A stretch of 64,000 bases of DNA from Synechococcus sp. Nb3U1 (GCF_021533835.1 NZ_JAKFYQ010000001.1:191001-255000); one strand, 5' to 3'; shown: positions 48,249 through 57,569, numbered from the stretch's first letter. Program-made: numbers and translations. The notes: generated by a model not told the origin, from the sequence alone.

Positions 48249-48746
48249 TCAAGACTGCCAATCGGGAGAAAGGCTGGCAAAGTCTCCGAAATCCACCCGT
48301 GGGTGACAATCGACGCAACTGCTCACCCGCACTGGGCTAGGAAACTCAACTTGCAAATGCAAAGCCCGAAAGTAACGAGAATCCGCCAGACGATAGGGCA
48401 CCTGTTCCCGTTGCATCAAGGGGCGGGAATGGGCCCGCAGATACCCCCAGGCCAACTGCAAAGGTACACCCGTCAGGGGCTGAATCTGCTGGCCGTAGTG
48501 GTTGGGATCCTGGAGTAGCCGTCGCCAAGTTTCGGTGGGCAACACTTGCGCAGGCAAGGCGACATGGCAACTGCCACAACTGCGTACATACTGGGCCTGC
48601 TCCAGTTGGGCTTGACTCAAACCCTGCTGTGCTTGCGCTCCTAGGTTCTGCCCTGATCCCGTCAGCAGGGATCCCGCCAACCCGACCAGAAGCGCGATCA
48701 CCCCCCAAATCCAAACCCGTCTGCGTTGTCCTCGTAAGCGAGGCAT
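48249..48746 (-). CDS. Dihaem cytochrome c (DHC family), membrane-anchored or secreted
   Basis: 165 residues from ATG 48746 ([20 protein letters not shown]); an upstream frame to 48803 is not needed. A basic N-terminus with a hydrophobic segment (about 11-28) directs it to the membrane or periplasm. Two haem c sites follow: CGSCH (about residue 58) and CVDCH (about 148). Between them are [17 protein letters not shown] and other helical stretches like those of the dihaem cytochrome family PF09626. It may carry electrons in the periplasm or lumen; no partner is seen. It is followed closely by aat. Confidence 0.8.
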   Translation of the reverse strand: MPRLRGQRRRVWIWGVIALLVGLAGSLLTGSGQNLGAQAQQGLSQAQLEQAQYVRSCGSCHVALPAQVLPTETWRRLLQDPNHYGQQIQPLTGVPLQLAWGYLRAHSRPLMQREQVPYRLADSRYFRALHLQVEFPSPVRVSSCVDCHPRVDFGDFASLSPDWQS

Positions 48747-48849
48747 TCTCTCACACCTACTGCCAATGCTTCCCCAATCTAAACCAGATGCCGAGAGATA
48801 CAACCCGATCCCTACCGTAAGGATCCCATCCGCCCAGACTCCTCATGGA

Positions 48850-48877
48850 AAACTCATGGATCTAAACTCATGGATCT
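48850..48877. repeat. Two 14-bp tandem units upstream of purN
   Basis: AAACTCATGGATCT occurs twice in tandem (48850-48863, 48864-48877), 38 nt before the purN start. It could be slippage or a binding site. Confidence 0.55.
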
Positions 48878-48914
48878 AAAATAGCGAGGCTGCCGCTCCT
48901 CCAACAGCAACCTC

Positions 48915-49583
48915 ATGGGCCAACCCAGTTTACTCTGGCCAGATCCCGTTGAAATTCCTGCCCCATCGGAGCCTGTCCTTTTGGGGATTTTGGCTTCCGG
49001 CAACGGCAGCAACTTCGCAGCGATTGCCCAAGCCATCCAGTCGGGAGACCTGAAGGCCGAAATTGCCGTGGTGATCACCAACAATCCAAAGGCTTATGTG
49101 CGCCAGCGGGCAGAACAATTGGGGATCCCTTGCGTTCTCCTCAACCACCGGGAGTATCCTCAACGGGAAGCTTTGGATACGGCCATGATTGAGGTGCTCA
49201 AGCAGTATCGGGTGGAATGGGTGATCATGGCTGGGTGGATGCGCTTGGTGACCGAGGTTTTGATCGCAGCTTATCCGGGGCGGATTTTGAACCTCCATCC
49301 CAGCCTGTTGCCCAGCTTTAAGGGGTTACACGCCGTTGAGCAAGCCCTGGAGTACGGGGTGAAAATTACCGGCTGCACCGTGCATTTGGTAACTTTGGAG
49401 ATGGATAGCGGCCCGATTGTGGCCCAAGCGGCTGTGCCCATTTTGCCGGGCGATACGGCTGAGTCCCTTTACCAACGCATTCAAGCCCAAGAACACCGAC
49501 TCTACCCGCAAGCCATTCGCCTCTGCATTGCTCCCATAGAGGGATCCCGGCTACCCAAGCCGATGGGAAACCCGCACAATTGA
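48915..49583 (+). CDS. purN: Phosphoribosylglycinamide formyltransferase
   Basis: 222 residues. Transfers a formyl group from 10-formyltetrahydrofolate to GAR in purine synthesis. LGILASGNGSNFAAIAQAI (phosphate loop) and HPSLLPSFKGLHAVEQAL, with GVKITGCTVHLVTLEMDSGPIVAQAAV, contain the catalytic Asn, His and Asp and folate-binding elements. Start ATG 48915. The stop TGA at 49581-49583 overlaps a TTG of the following PIN-domain gene, or is 20 nt from its ATG, so the two are probably one transcript. Confidence 0.96.
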   Translation: MGQPSLLWPDPVEIPAPSEPVLLGILASGNGSNFAAIAQAIQSGDLKAEIAVVITNNPKAYVRQRAEQLGIPCVLLNHREYPQREALDTAMIEVLKQYRVEWVIMAGWMRLVTEVLIAAYPGRILNLHPSLLPSFKGLHAVEQALEYGVKITGCTVHLVTLEMDSGPIVAQAAVPILPGDTAESLYQRIQAQEHRLYPQAIRLCIAPIEGSRLPKPMGNPHN

Positions 49584-49603
49584 GGAAACGATTGGCATCC
49601 ACT

Positions 49604-50431
49604 ATGGCCGAGATCCCACCCCTCCTGATTTTCGATAGCCCGGTGATTTTGGCCGGTCGCCTAGCTCTGTGGCAAGAATGGGGAAGATTTGGGGTTTGCG
49701 TGCTGCCCCGTGCCGTCATGACGGAGCTGGAGCGCCTCACCCGACAGGCCATTGAACCTCAAGAAGAATCCGTAGCCCGCGAGTTTTTGCGCCAGTGGCC
49801 CAGCTTGGGATTTCAAGTCTCCGAAGCCAGCGCTTTGGTGGGCGGGGTCAACCCTGCTGGACAATCCATGAGCCAGCGGACCCGTTTGGAAGAAGCGATT
49901 GCCGAGTGTGCCTATGCCTTGGCTCAGCAACAACCAGGTACCTTGGTGGTGTTGGTGAGCAACGATCGGCCTTTGGTGGGTCGTGTGCAAGCGCTGGGCC
50001 ATACCAACCTCTGCGGCATCTCACTGGCGGAGCTGAACCAATGGATGCGCCAACAGCAGCGCCCGCAAGGGGTGGTAACTGCTCTCAATCGGTTGCCGGG
50101 GCCAGCCATTCCAGCCTCCAGGCTGGTTTCCGCCTCTGCCAATGCTCAGGCGCCCACAAGCTCCGCCCCAGCCCGCCCATTGACACCCTCTCCCGCTGCT
50201 CCAAAGCCCCAATCCCAGCCCCGTAAATCTGGCGCTGCTCAAGTGAACCCAACAGCAGCCCATCTCTGGCGGAGTCTGAAAACCCTACAAAACGGCATCA
50301 CTCTACTTTTAGCCGTGATGTTGTTCTCGGCAGCCGGGTTACTGGCTTGGCGTTTGGCAGATCCAGAAGGGAGCGAGGGAATTTGGAGGCGTTTGCCTCT
50401 TTCTGGGATCCCTTGGATTCGCGATTTGTAA
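49604..50431 (+). CDS. PIN-domain protein with C-terminal membrane anchor
   Basis: 275 residues from ATG 49604; a TTG at 49580 (overlapping the purN stop) is an alternative. Residues about 5-145 fit a PIN nuclease fold: LIFDSPVILAGRLALW, VCVLPRAVMTELERL, EEAIAECAYALA, VVLVSNDRPLVGRVQ, with the acidic residues expected to bind metal. A linker rich in Pro, Ser and Ala (about 168-223) leads to a single membrane segment (LLLAVMLFSAAGLLAWRLA) and a short tail. The nuclease domain would thus be tethered to a membrane. Target and role are unknown; no antitoxin-like gene adjoins it. Confidence 0.75.
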   Translation: MAEIPPLLIFDSPVILAGRLALWQEWGRFGVCVLPRAVMTELERLTRQAIEPQEESVAREFLRQWPSLGFQVSEASALVGGVNPAGQSMSQRTRLEEAIAECAYALAQQQPGTLVVLVSNDRPLVGRVQALGHTNLCGISLAELNQWMRQQQRPQGVVTALNRLPGPAIPASRLVSASANAQAPTSSAPARPLTPSPAAPKPQSQPRKSGAAQVNPTAAHLWRSLKTLQNGITLLLAVMLFSAAGLLAWRLADPEGSEGIWRRLPLSGIPWIRDL

Positions 50432-50573
50432 AGGTAAGGTGCTGTTCAACCTGGCGATACTTGTCATATCTGCTAGTTCTACTTGCTAGGCTGCAAATCG
50501 ATAGCATTGGCTCTGCTAGCCCCTATGAACTTCTGGCATCAGGCATAGCGCTGGATAGTTGACCTGCAATCTG

Positions 50574-51293
50574 CTAGTTGGAAAGAGTTGGGGGGGGAAC
50601 GACCGCAGCCGGTTCAGATTCAGAAGTCCGTGGCCAAAGGAAATAAGCCCCTAGGCCAATGCCCGCCACCGCCAGAGCAGCCACAGTGGCTTTCCAAATC
50701 CAGCCAGGAGCTGTTTGGGTTGGTGCTTGTGGGAGAACCGATGCAGAGGGTTGAGGGGCACCAGCAGCCCCAAAAGCAGCAGGTAAATTGCTTGGTGTAG
50801 GCACCTCTGCATCCACAGATGTATCTCCCAGCACCAGCTCCTGAATACAGAGGGGTGCGGGTAAGGTCTGCTCTCTGGATTGGGAATTGGCGGTGGAGCG
50901 GCTGCGGGAGGGAGGGACTCCTGGCATCAAGACCTGGGTGGCATCCGAGTGGCTAGTGCCTTCTGGTGAAATCCGAAACACTTTCTGCCATTGGGGCAGG
51001 ATTTGTCCACTCACCCGACCGTAGATGATGACCTGATCCAACCCCGGTAGGGGCGGACGGCTGCGAATGTAGGTTCCCAGCTTGAGCAGTAAAGGGACTC
51101 GGTCAAAGGGAGGCTCAGCAGGGTATTCCACCATCAGGTGCAACTTACCTTGGCTGACAGAAAGACGACTAAAGAGGGGCTGAACCAATTTCTGCAACTC
51201 ACGCCCCAGATCTTCTGGGGATTGGATGCCTGCTCCGGTTGCTGTGCTGACCATGTTGCCCTTGCCTTTTTTTGAGTCACCGAGCGATGCCAT
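50574..51293 (-). CDS. Hypothetical protein with C-terminal membrane segment
   Basis: 239 residues. Residues about 25-105 form a soluble alpha/beta domain (LGRELQKLVQPLFSRLSVSQ, LHLMVEYPAEPPFDRVPLLL, IIYGRVSGQILPQWQKVF). A long linker rich in Pro, Ser and Ala follows, and a single hydrophobic segment (ATVAALAVAGIGLGAYFLW, about 203-221) leads to a short tail. The architecture is like that of the PIN-domain protein just upstream on the other strand, but the soluble domain differs. No family recognised. Start is ATG 51293 or 51254; the second has AAGG 8 nt upstream. Confidence 0.65.
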   Translation of the reverse strand: MASLGDSKKGKGNMVSTATGAGIQSPEDLGRELQKLVQPLFSRLSVSQGKLHLMVEYPAEPPFDRVPLLLKLGTYIRSRPPLPGLDQVIIYGRVSGQILPQWQKVFRISPEGTSHSDATQVLMPGVPPSRSRSTANSQSREQTLPAPLCIQELVLGDTSVDAEVPTPSNLPAAFGAAGAPQPSASVLPQAPTQTAPGWIWKATVAALAVAGIGLGAYFLWPRTSESEPAAVVPPPTLSN

Positions 51294-51499
51294 CTCTACC
51301 CATTTCCATTTTGCAAATCTGGAAGGGCTTGCTCATCGGGGGTTTGGCTTGTGCAACTCGGCAGAATCGCGCAAAACCCGAGATTATCTACTACAGCGTA
51401 TCATTCTGTCCGTAGACCTGCGTAAATTTAATGAATTCTTTGCGAGAGTATTTTTAGGTAACTTTTGGATCTGTAACCCAGGTGGTGGCTTAATCCCTG

Positions 51500-51533
51500 A
51501 AAAACAAAAGGTGGATCTTTTCAGAGCTCCACC
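51500..51533 (-). terminator. Rho-independent terminator of the NTRC gene
   Basis: On the minus strand GGTGGA (51533-51528) and TCCACC (51515-51510) form a stem followed by TTTTGTTTTT. It lies 30 nt beyond the stop of the reductase gene. The remaining part of 51294-51563 shows no gene. Confidence 0.75.
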
Positions 51534-51563
51534 CCTATCCTGATCAAAAGGGTTGACCGAAAT

Positions 51564-52967
51564 CTAGTTGAGGTTAGCCTGGATTACCTCTCGGTACTGG
51601 GCTTTGGGCTTCACGCCGATCAACTGGGCCACCATTGCTTTGTCTTTGAAGAACTGCACGGTGGGCGTACCGGTTACGCCACCTGCTTCGGCAATCTCCG
51701 GATCCTTCTCGATGTCGATATCCACCACATGCAGCTTGTCTTCGAACTCATCGACGATCTTGTTCAGGATCGGTTTGAGGGCATGGCAAGGACCACAAGT
51801 GGGGGCGGTGTACTTCACCATGATCAGGCGATGGCTTTCGTGATAGAGCCGCCGCAGAGCATAACCCCCTTCATGGCGCACAGCGTTCAAATCAAAGCCA
51901 TTGTCGCCATTCTCCGCAAAGCTGGCCTCCTCAACGGTAGACTCCGCCTCGGGTGCAGCAGTATGACTAGGTTCGGGATGACCTTCGGAAAGGGCATGAA
52001 ACTCCTGGGCCAAACCGTGTTCTGAGAGCCAACGTTCTGCCAGCATCGCCGCCATACAGCCCGTCCCAGCGGCGGTGATCGCCTGACGAAACTCGTGATC
52101 TTGCACATCCCCAGCCGCAAATACCCCCTCCACACTGGTGGCTACGGATCCCGGTTGAGTGACGATGTAGCCGATCTCATCCAGTTCCAATTGCCCTTTG
52201 AATAGGTCGGTGTTGGGTTTGTGGCCAATGGCGTAAAACAGGCCGCCCGCCGGTAGCTCACTGATTTCGCCGGTTTGATTGTTGCGCACTTTCACCCCGG
52301 TTAAGCGCAGATCGTTGCCCACGACATCTACAGCTTCGCTATGCCAATGCACGGTGATCTTGGGGTTGCTGAGGACGCGGTCTTGCATGGCTTTACTGGC
52401 CCGCATTTTGTCGCCTCGCACCAGCATGTGTACACGGGATCCGAACTTGGTCAGGTAGGTAGCCTCTTCGCAGGCGGTATCTCCGCCGCCGATCACCACC
52501 AATTCCACCCCCTTAAACATCGGCATGGCCCCATCACAAATGGCACAGGCGGACATGCCCCGATTCCAGTAGGTGGTCTCTCCCGGCAGGTGCAACCGTT
52601 TGGCGGTGGCCCCAGTGGCAATGATAAGGCTGTGGGCGCGAACTTCCCGCTCTTCTGAACGGACAACAAAAGGTCGCTGGCTCAAATCCACGAAGGTGAC
52701 ATCCTCCGTGTACAGTTCAGCCCCCCACCGTACCGCTTGCGCTTTCATGTCCTGCATCAGTTGCGGGCCGGTGATGCCTTGGGGAAAGCCAGGAAAATTT
52801 TCCACTTCGGTCGTGGTCATCAGTTGTCCGCCCGGGATCCCTCCAGCCTGGAAACCCTCAAACACGACTGGCTTCAGGTTGGCACGCCCAGCATAAATGG
52901 CGGCGGTAAACCCAGCAGGGCCGGAACCGATGATCACCACATTCTCAACCCGACTTTGCTCTGTCAT
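51564..52967 (-). CDS. trxB: NADPH-thioredoxin reductase fused to thioredoxin (NTRC)
   Basis: 467 residues. Residues 1-315 are a thioredoxin reductase: [20 protein letters not shown] (FAD), redox motif CAIC followed by [18 protein letters not shown] (NADPH). After a ~40-residue linker the C-terminal ~110 residues are a thioredoxin with the active site CGPC ([13 protein letters not shown]) and [12 protein letters not shown]. This fusion is the NTRC type of chloroplasts and many cyanobacteria, which reduces 2-Cys peroxiredoxin with NADPH. AAGGAG precedes the ATG at 52967. The terminator at 51500-51533 ends the unit. No peroxiredoxin gene is adjacent. Confidence 0.96.
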   Translation of the reverse strand: MTEQSRVENVVIIGSGPAGFTAAIYAGRANLKPVVFEGFQAGGIPGGQLMTTTEVENFPGFPQGITGPQLMQDMKAQAVRWGAELYTEDVTFVDLSQRPFVVRSEEREVRAHSLIIATGATAKRLHLPGETTYWNRGMSACAICDGAMPMFKGVELVVIGGGDTACEEATYLTKFGSRVHMLVRGDKMRASKAMQDRVLSNPKITVHWHSEAVDVVGNDLRLTGVKVRNNQTGEISELPAGGLFYAIGHKPNTDLFKGQLELDEIGYIVTQPGSVATSVEGVFAAGDVQDHEFRQAITAAGTGCMAAMLAERWLSEHGLAQEFHALSEGHPEPSHTAAPEAESTVEEASFAENGDNGFDLNAVRHEGGYALRRLYHESHRLIMVKYTAPTCGPCHALKPILNKIVDEFEDKLHVVDIDIEKDPEIAEAGGVTGTPTVQFFKDKAMVAQLIGVKPKAQYREVIQANLN

Positions 52968-53110
52968 GCGCTGTCTCCTTTTGCAATGGGGGGCACTAAG
53001 TCAAACTCATAATGACTACGTCTTAGCTTAGCATTTTTTGGCGGATGGGGCGAGGCCTGGGTTTGATGTTCTCATTTTCGCTCCAGTCGGGGTGGGGTGC
53101 TAAGTCCAGT

Positions 53111-53134
53111 GCAAAAGTGCTGAGGCACTTTTGC
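53111..53134. other. Perfect 10-bp inverted repeat
   Basis: GCAAAAGTGC (53111-53120), loop TGAG and GCACTTTTGC (53125-53134) form a strong hairpin. No T-run follows on either strand, so it is not a typical terminator; role unknown. Confidence 0.7.
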
Positions 53135-53256
53135 GCCACAGTTAGACCTGGGCCGATGTCCTCGATTTTGCCGACATTACCGGCGCTGAAACAGCTCAAA
53201 CAGGTGCTCTTGGTCTTTTAACCCAACTGGCTCCGTTGCAAGTTTTTCTCGGCCAA

Positions 53257-53340
53257 CAGCCTTTTCCGACTTTACACAGGCTCTTGAGCTAGGCAAAGAA
53301 TCTGATGGAGCAAAGGATTGACCTGAATCTGCTATATCAG
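53257..53340 (+). repeat. 84-bp dispersed repeat, copy B
   Basis: Matches copy A (28945-29028, minus strand) at 76 of 84 positions. All differences are transitions and most are silent if read as AFSDFTQALELGK and, one base shifted, LMEQRIDLNLLYQ. It is a remnant, as the frame is broken in both copies at the same place. Confidence 0.75.
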
Positions 53341-53551
53341 ATGTCGAGATCCTGATATTGAACAGTCTTGAACATCGCTCTTCCTATCCATGGCTAGGAG
53401 AAGCGCTTTCAGTTTCTGCAAAGTGGTTTTGCTCATGATAGGGATCCCTGTGGTTGTGCTCCCCGGCGGTATTGTGAGCATAGTGAACATTCTAGCCAGC
53501 CGCAGATCCTCTACAGTCTTGGCACGATACTCTTGGGAGAAAGATTGCAGT

Positions 53552-54712
53552 ATGACTTTAGGCAGTGACGTTTCCCGCTGGTGGTCTCGCTTGAGCAGCC
53601 CCTCTAACCGTCCGCGCTGGCGCGGAGTACCTTTGCTCTCTTTACTACTAGGCATGGTGCTGGTGCTGACAACGGTACTGGGAGTGGGATCCCAGGCCCA
53701 AAGCCAGTTGGTGGATGTCAAACTTCAACTGAAATGGTTCCCACAAGCTCAATTTGCCGGTTACCTGATTGCCAAGGAAAAAGGCTTCTACGAGGCAGAA
53801 GGTCTGAATGTCGAGCTGTTGCCGATTGGGGATCAGTCCCCAATCCAGACCGTGGTCGTGGGTGGGGCCGACTTTGGCAATACCTGGATCACGGACTTGC
53901 TGACGGCACGAGCCCAGGGTTTGCCTGTCGTTCATATTGCTCAAATCTTCCAGCAGTCGGGCTATGCGATGGTCTCCCTCAAATCCAGCGGCATCGAATC
54001 TCCGATCGATTTCAAGGGCAAGAAGGTGGGCATTTGGCCCTCGGGCAATGAATATCCGGCCTTGGCCCTGATGAAAGCCTTCGACCTGACCACCAGCTTG
54101 GATACGGGGGTGAGCAACCCGGATGTGGAGCTGATCACCTATGGTTTCGATCCGGCTTTGGTCTTCCCCGATCAGGTGGATGTGGCCTCGGCCATGCTTT
54201 ACAACGAGTTGAACCAAATTGTGGGCTTGGGCTACCCCTTGAGCGAGCTGAACGTGATCCACCTGCCAGACTACGATATCAATCTCCTAGAAGACCTGCT
54301 CTTCACCACCGAGCGGGTCCTGAACGACAGCAATTTCAAGGGATCCGGCCAATCGGGCAAAGAGATCGCAGCCAAACTGGTGAAAGCCTCGATCGAGGGC
54401 TGGGATTATGCCGTGGCCAACCCAGAAGAAACCGTGCAAGTGGTTCTCACCTTTTGTGGGGCCACCTGCCAGGGATCCGGCTCTGAATCCGATCCGCTCA
54501 AGCACCAAACCTGGCAAATGACTGAGATTGCCAAGCTGTACCAGGCTGGCCCCACCCTAGAGGGCAATGCCGGCTTGTTGGTGCCCTCGGTGTACCAGGC
54601 CAATGTGGAAACCCTGAAGGCTTTGGGCATTCTCAGTGGGGATCCCCCTGCAGCAGTGGTGGATTATTCGGTGTGGGAAATGGCTACTGGCAAGTCGGCC
54701 CCCGCTAGCTAA
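53552..54712 (+). CDS. ABC transporter substrate-binding protein (NMT1/ThiY-like), orphan
   Basis: 386 residues from ATG 53552 (MTLGSDVSRWWSRLS), preceded by GGGAGAAAG; an open stretch upstream to 53390 is not used. A signal segment (about 29-50, LLSLLLGMVLVLTTVLGVGSQA) leads to KLQLKWFPQAQFAGYLIAKEKGFYEAEGLNVELLP, the start of NMT1/THI5-like periplasmic binding proteins that take up thiamine precursors (pyrimidines) or related compounds. GGADFGNTW and DFKGKKVGIWPSGNEYPALALM are also typical. No ABC permease or ATPase adjoins it, so it must work with components elsewhere. A hairpin follows at 54751-54775. Confidence 0.85.
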   Translation: MTLGSDVSRWWSRLSSPSNRPRWRGVPLLSLLLGMVLVLTTVLGVGSQAQSQLVDVKLQLKWFPQAQFAGYLIAKEKGFYEAEGLNVELLPIGDQSPIQTVVVGGADFGNTWITDLLTARAQGLPVVHIAQIFQQSGYAMVSLKSSGIESPIDFKGKKVGIWPSGNEYPALALMKAFDLTTSLDTGVSNPDVELITYGFDPALVFPDQVDVASAMLYNELNQIVGLGYPLSELNVIHLPDYDINLLEDLLFTTERVLNDSNFKGSGQSGKEIAAKLVKASIEGWDYAVANPEETVQVVLTFCGATCQGSGSESDPLKHQTWQMTEIAKLYQAGPTLEGNAGLLVPSVYQANVETLKALGILSGDPPAAVVDYSVWEMATGKSAPAS

Positions 54713-54750
54713 CGGATCCCAATCACGGGAATCAATAGGGATCCATATAG

Positions 54751-54775
54751 GAAGGGGTCTGACCGAGATCCCTTC
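54751..54775 (+). terminator. Hairpin downstream of the substrate-binding protein gene
   Basis: GAAGGGGTCT (54751-54760), loop GACCG, AGATCCCTTC (54766-54775) pair over 10 bp with one G-U, followed by TTGTAG. Just after it, GGGATCTTC is repeated three times (about 54783-54809). Confidence 0.45.
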
Positions 54776-54937
54776 TTGTAGTGGGATCTTCGGGATCTTC
54801 GGGATCTTAATTGTGGGAGAAACGCAAAGATTGCTGACTGATGTTTGTTCGCCGTCAAATATTTTGACCAAATCCTTTACATTCGCCGCCGCAAATCGGG
54901 GATCGCTGTAACGTATGGATATGAACTTAGGTTAACA

Positions 54938-57544
54938 ATGATGCCGAGTGGCTCTCAACCTTCCGCTAAGCCAGCGGCACAATCAGGGCAAGACACCTCC
55001 CCTTCTTCCCAACCTGACGCCGCTTCTCCTGTCAAAGTTCGGGCAACGGTTAGCGCGCCCTACGTCATTTTGCACGGGCACTTTTATCAGCCCCCCCGTG
55101 AGGATCCCAGTCTCAACCGCATTCAACGGCAACCCAGTGCCAGCCCTTTTCACGATTGGAATGAGCGCATTCTGGCGGAGTGCTATCGTCCTAATGCCTT
55201 TGCCCGCATCCTCGATGATCAGGGGCAGGTGGTGCGCATTGTAAACAACTATGAATATCTCAGCTTTAACTTCGGCCCGACCCTCCTGTCCTGGCTGGAA
55301 CAGCAAGACATGGAAGTTTACCAGCGCATCCTCGCAGCGGATCGGCTGAGCGCTGAGCGACTCGATGGCCACGGTAACGGCATCGCCCAAGTGTACAACC
55401 ACATTATTCTGCCCCTGGCCAACGAGCGAGATAAATATACCCAAATCCGCTGGGGCATCGCCGACTTCCAGCACCGCTTTGGGCGTTATCCCCAGGGCAT
55501 GTGGCTAGCCGAAACCGCCATCGATGCAGCGACGGTGATTGCCTTGGTAGAGTGTGGGATCCGCTTCGTCATTTTGGCCCCTAGCCAAGCCCAGCGGATT
55601 CGTCCTTTGGGGCAGAGCGAATGGATAGATGTCAGCCAAAATCAAATTGATCCGCGGCGACCCTACCGTTGCTTCACTCCCGACCGGGATGGCTACTTAG
55701 ATATTTTCTTCTTCGACGGCCCTATTTCTCGGGATCTCGGTTTCGGAGATATAATCTACAGCAGCTATCACCTGGCAGAACGCATTCAATCAGCGTTGCG
55801 CCCAGTCAGAGAAGCCAACCTGTTGCAAGAAGCTCCATTGCTCAACTGTGCCACCGATGGCGAAACCTTTGGGCATCACAAGCGTGGGGTGGAACGAACG
55901 CTAGCCTATGCTTTTAGCGAAGAATTTCCCCGCCGGGGCTGGCAGGTCACCAATTACAGCCATTTCCTCAGCCAGCATCCTCACACTTGGGAAGTGCAAC
56001 TCAAACCTGTAACCGCCTGGAGCTGTGCCCATGGGGTGGGGCGCTGGTCAAGAGACTGTGGCTGTGGTGGGGGTGGGGGCTGGCATCAGCGCTGGCGGCA
56101 ACCGCTGCGGGAAGCTCTCAATTGGTTACGGGATCACCTGGCGGAGATCTACGAGACAGAGGCCAAAGCCTATCTACGGGATCCCTGGCTAGCGCGGGAT
56201 CGCTACATTGAGGTGATTTTGGATCGGGAACGGTGTGACGCCTTTTTGCGAGAACACCAAAGCCACCGCCTCAGTGCTGAAGATCGGGTCGAGGTGTTGC
56301 GCCTGTTGGAGATGCAGCGCTATGGCCAGCTGATGTTTACCAGTTGTGGCTGGTTTTTTGAGGAGCTCTCCCGACCGGAGGGGGTTCAGATTCTGCGCTA
56401 TGCAGCCCGGGCCATCGAGTTGGCGGCTGAAGTCAGCGAGTTAAACCTGGAAGAGGAGTTTTTGCACCGCCTAAACAAAGCCCCCAGCAACCTTGACACC
56501 TATAAGTATGGGGATGCCGTTTACCGGGCCTTGGTGCGCCCCAGCTTGATCAGCCCCCATCGGCTTGTGGCCAACTATGCCATGTCTTCTCTGTTTGACG
56601 GCATGCCCTACCGACAAGGTGGATCCCATGGTTATGTGCTGGATCAAGTGGATCGGGAGCGGCTGCAACTGGGGGCATCTACCCTGACCATTGGGCGGGT
56701 CAAGCTCACCTATCCCACCACGCGGGAGGAACATGATCTGAACTATGCTGTGCTCCACATTGGTGGCTGGGACTTTCAGTGTGGTGTAAAGTCCTTTGCC
56801 GGTCGGCGGAGCTACGAACAGTTAAAAACCCGTTTGCTGTCGGGATCCCATAGTCGGGTGCAGTTGATCCTGACCCTGCAGGATCTATTTGGGCCGGAGA
56901 TGTATGATCTGAACGCCCTAGCCGATGAAGATCGGCAGCAAATGATGCGCTGGCTCACCCAGGATACCCTGACCCGTCTGGCACAGCTCTATCGGCAAAC
57001 CTATCTGGACAATTACGGGATCTTGATGGCTTTCCGTGCTGATGGCTTACCGATCCCCGAGGAATTGTTGGCAGCAGCCCAGATCACCCTCAACCAACGC
57101 CTTTTGGCCAGCTTGCGAGCCATGGAAATGGAGGAGGGCAAACGGGATCACCTGATGGAGTTGCGGGCTATTGCCCAGGAAGCGGAGCAGTTGGGATGCC
57201 AGTTGCGGCGAGAAGAAGCAGCCCATACCTTGGATCGGCTCCTCCATCGAGGGATGTGGCATTTGGCCCATGCCTTTGAACCGGAGACCTTCAGCGAACA
57301 GCTCTACAACCTAGAAGAGTGGCTGCAACTGGCGGCAGATCTGCGCCTACCCATCGATATGGATCGGCTTCAGGAACTCTACCTGACGGGATTAGAGCGC
57401 CAGATCAGCCCCCGCTGTCCCGCTTGGCCGCAGAAAGAGTGTCGGGATATTTCCGCCGATAACTTGCACCGCCTATTGCAGGTTGGGCAGCGGATTCGGG
57501 TCAACGTCAGCGCTTGGCTACGTCATCTACAACCCCAGGAGTAA
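54938..57544 (+). CDS. Glycoside hydrolase family 57 protein (DUF3536 type)
   Basis: 868 residues from ATG 54938 (MMPSGSQPSAKPAAQ); the frame stays open to 54845 but without homology. After a Ser/Pro-rich start, YVILHGHFYQPPREDP, WNERILAECYRPNAFARI, EYLSFNFGPTLLSWLEQQD, DFQHRFGRYPQGMWLAETAID and the ATDGETFGHHKRGVERTL motif follow the GH57 order, with the conserved acidic DGE residues. GH57 enzymes act on alpha-glucans (amylase, branching, 4-alpha-glucanotransferase). The extended C-terminal domain (DUF3536) is common in cyanobacterial members, whose exact reaction is not established. It converges with a UspA gene 25 nt away. Confidence 0.88.
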   Translation: MMPSGSQPSAKPAAQSGQDTSPSSQPDAASPVKVRATVSAPYVILHGHFYQPPREDPSLNRIQRQPSASPFHDWNERILAECYRPNAFARILDDQGQVVRIVNNYEYLSFNFGPTLLSWLEQQDMEVYQRILAADRLSAERLDGHGNGIAQVYNHIILPLANERDKYTQIRWGIADFQHRFGRYPQGMWLAETAIDAATVIALVECGIRFVILAPSQAQRIRPLGQSEWIDVSQNQIDPRRPYRCFTPDRDGYLDIFFFDGPISRDLGFGDIIYSSYHLAERIQSALRPVREANLLQEAPLLNCATDGETFGHHKRGVERTLAYAFSEEFPRRGWQVTNYSHFLSQHPHTWEVQLKPVTAWSCAHGVGRWSRDCGCGGGGGWHQRWRQPLREALNWLRDHLAEIYETEAKAYLRDPWLARDRYIEVILDRERCDAFLREHQSHRLSAEDRVEVLRLLEMQRYGQLMFTSCGWFFEELSRPEGVQILRYAARAIELAAEVSELNLEEEFLHRLNKAPSNLDTYKYGDAVYRALVRPSLISPHRLVANYAMSSLFDGMPYRQGGSHGYVLDQVDRERLQLGASTLTIGRVKLTYPTTREEHDLNYAVLHIGGWDFQCGVKSFAGRRSYEQLKTRLLSGSHSRVQLILTLQDLFGPEMYDLNALADEDRQQMMRWLTQDTLTRLAQLYRQTYLDNYGILMAFRADGLPIPEELLAAAQITLNQRLLASLRAMEMEEGKRDHLMELRAIAQEAEQLGCQLRREEAAHTLDRLLHRGMWHLAHAFEPETFSEQLYNLEEWLQLAADLRLPIDMDRLQELYLTGLERQISPRCPAWPQKECRDISADNLHRLLQVGQRIRVNVSAWLRHLQPQE

Positions 57545-57569
57545 GGGTTTGGCCTCGATCATTAGATCA

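Larger units (their letters stand above)
52968..53551. other. 584-bp intergenic region with hairpin and repeat
   Basis: No intact gene is seen. It holds a perfect hairpin (53111-53134), copy B of an 84-bp repeat (53257-53340) and, upstream of the SBP start, 54 in-frame codons that look non-coding. AAATGCTAAGC-like AT-rich sequence near 53010-53040 may hold the promoter of the divergent NTRC gene. Confidence 0.5.

Noticed and set aside
51226-51543. 105-codon plus-strand frame upstream of the NTRC terminator
   Set aside because: It overlaps the start of a real minus-strand gene and the terminator hairpin, and the peptide shows no domain.
53390-53551. N-terminal extension of the substrate-binding protein
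   Set aside because: The 54 extra codons do not form a signal peptide and no ribosome-binding site fits. The ATG at 53552 has GGGAGAAAG upstream and a proper signal segment after it.
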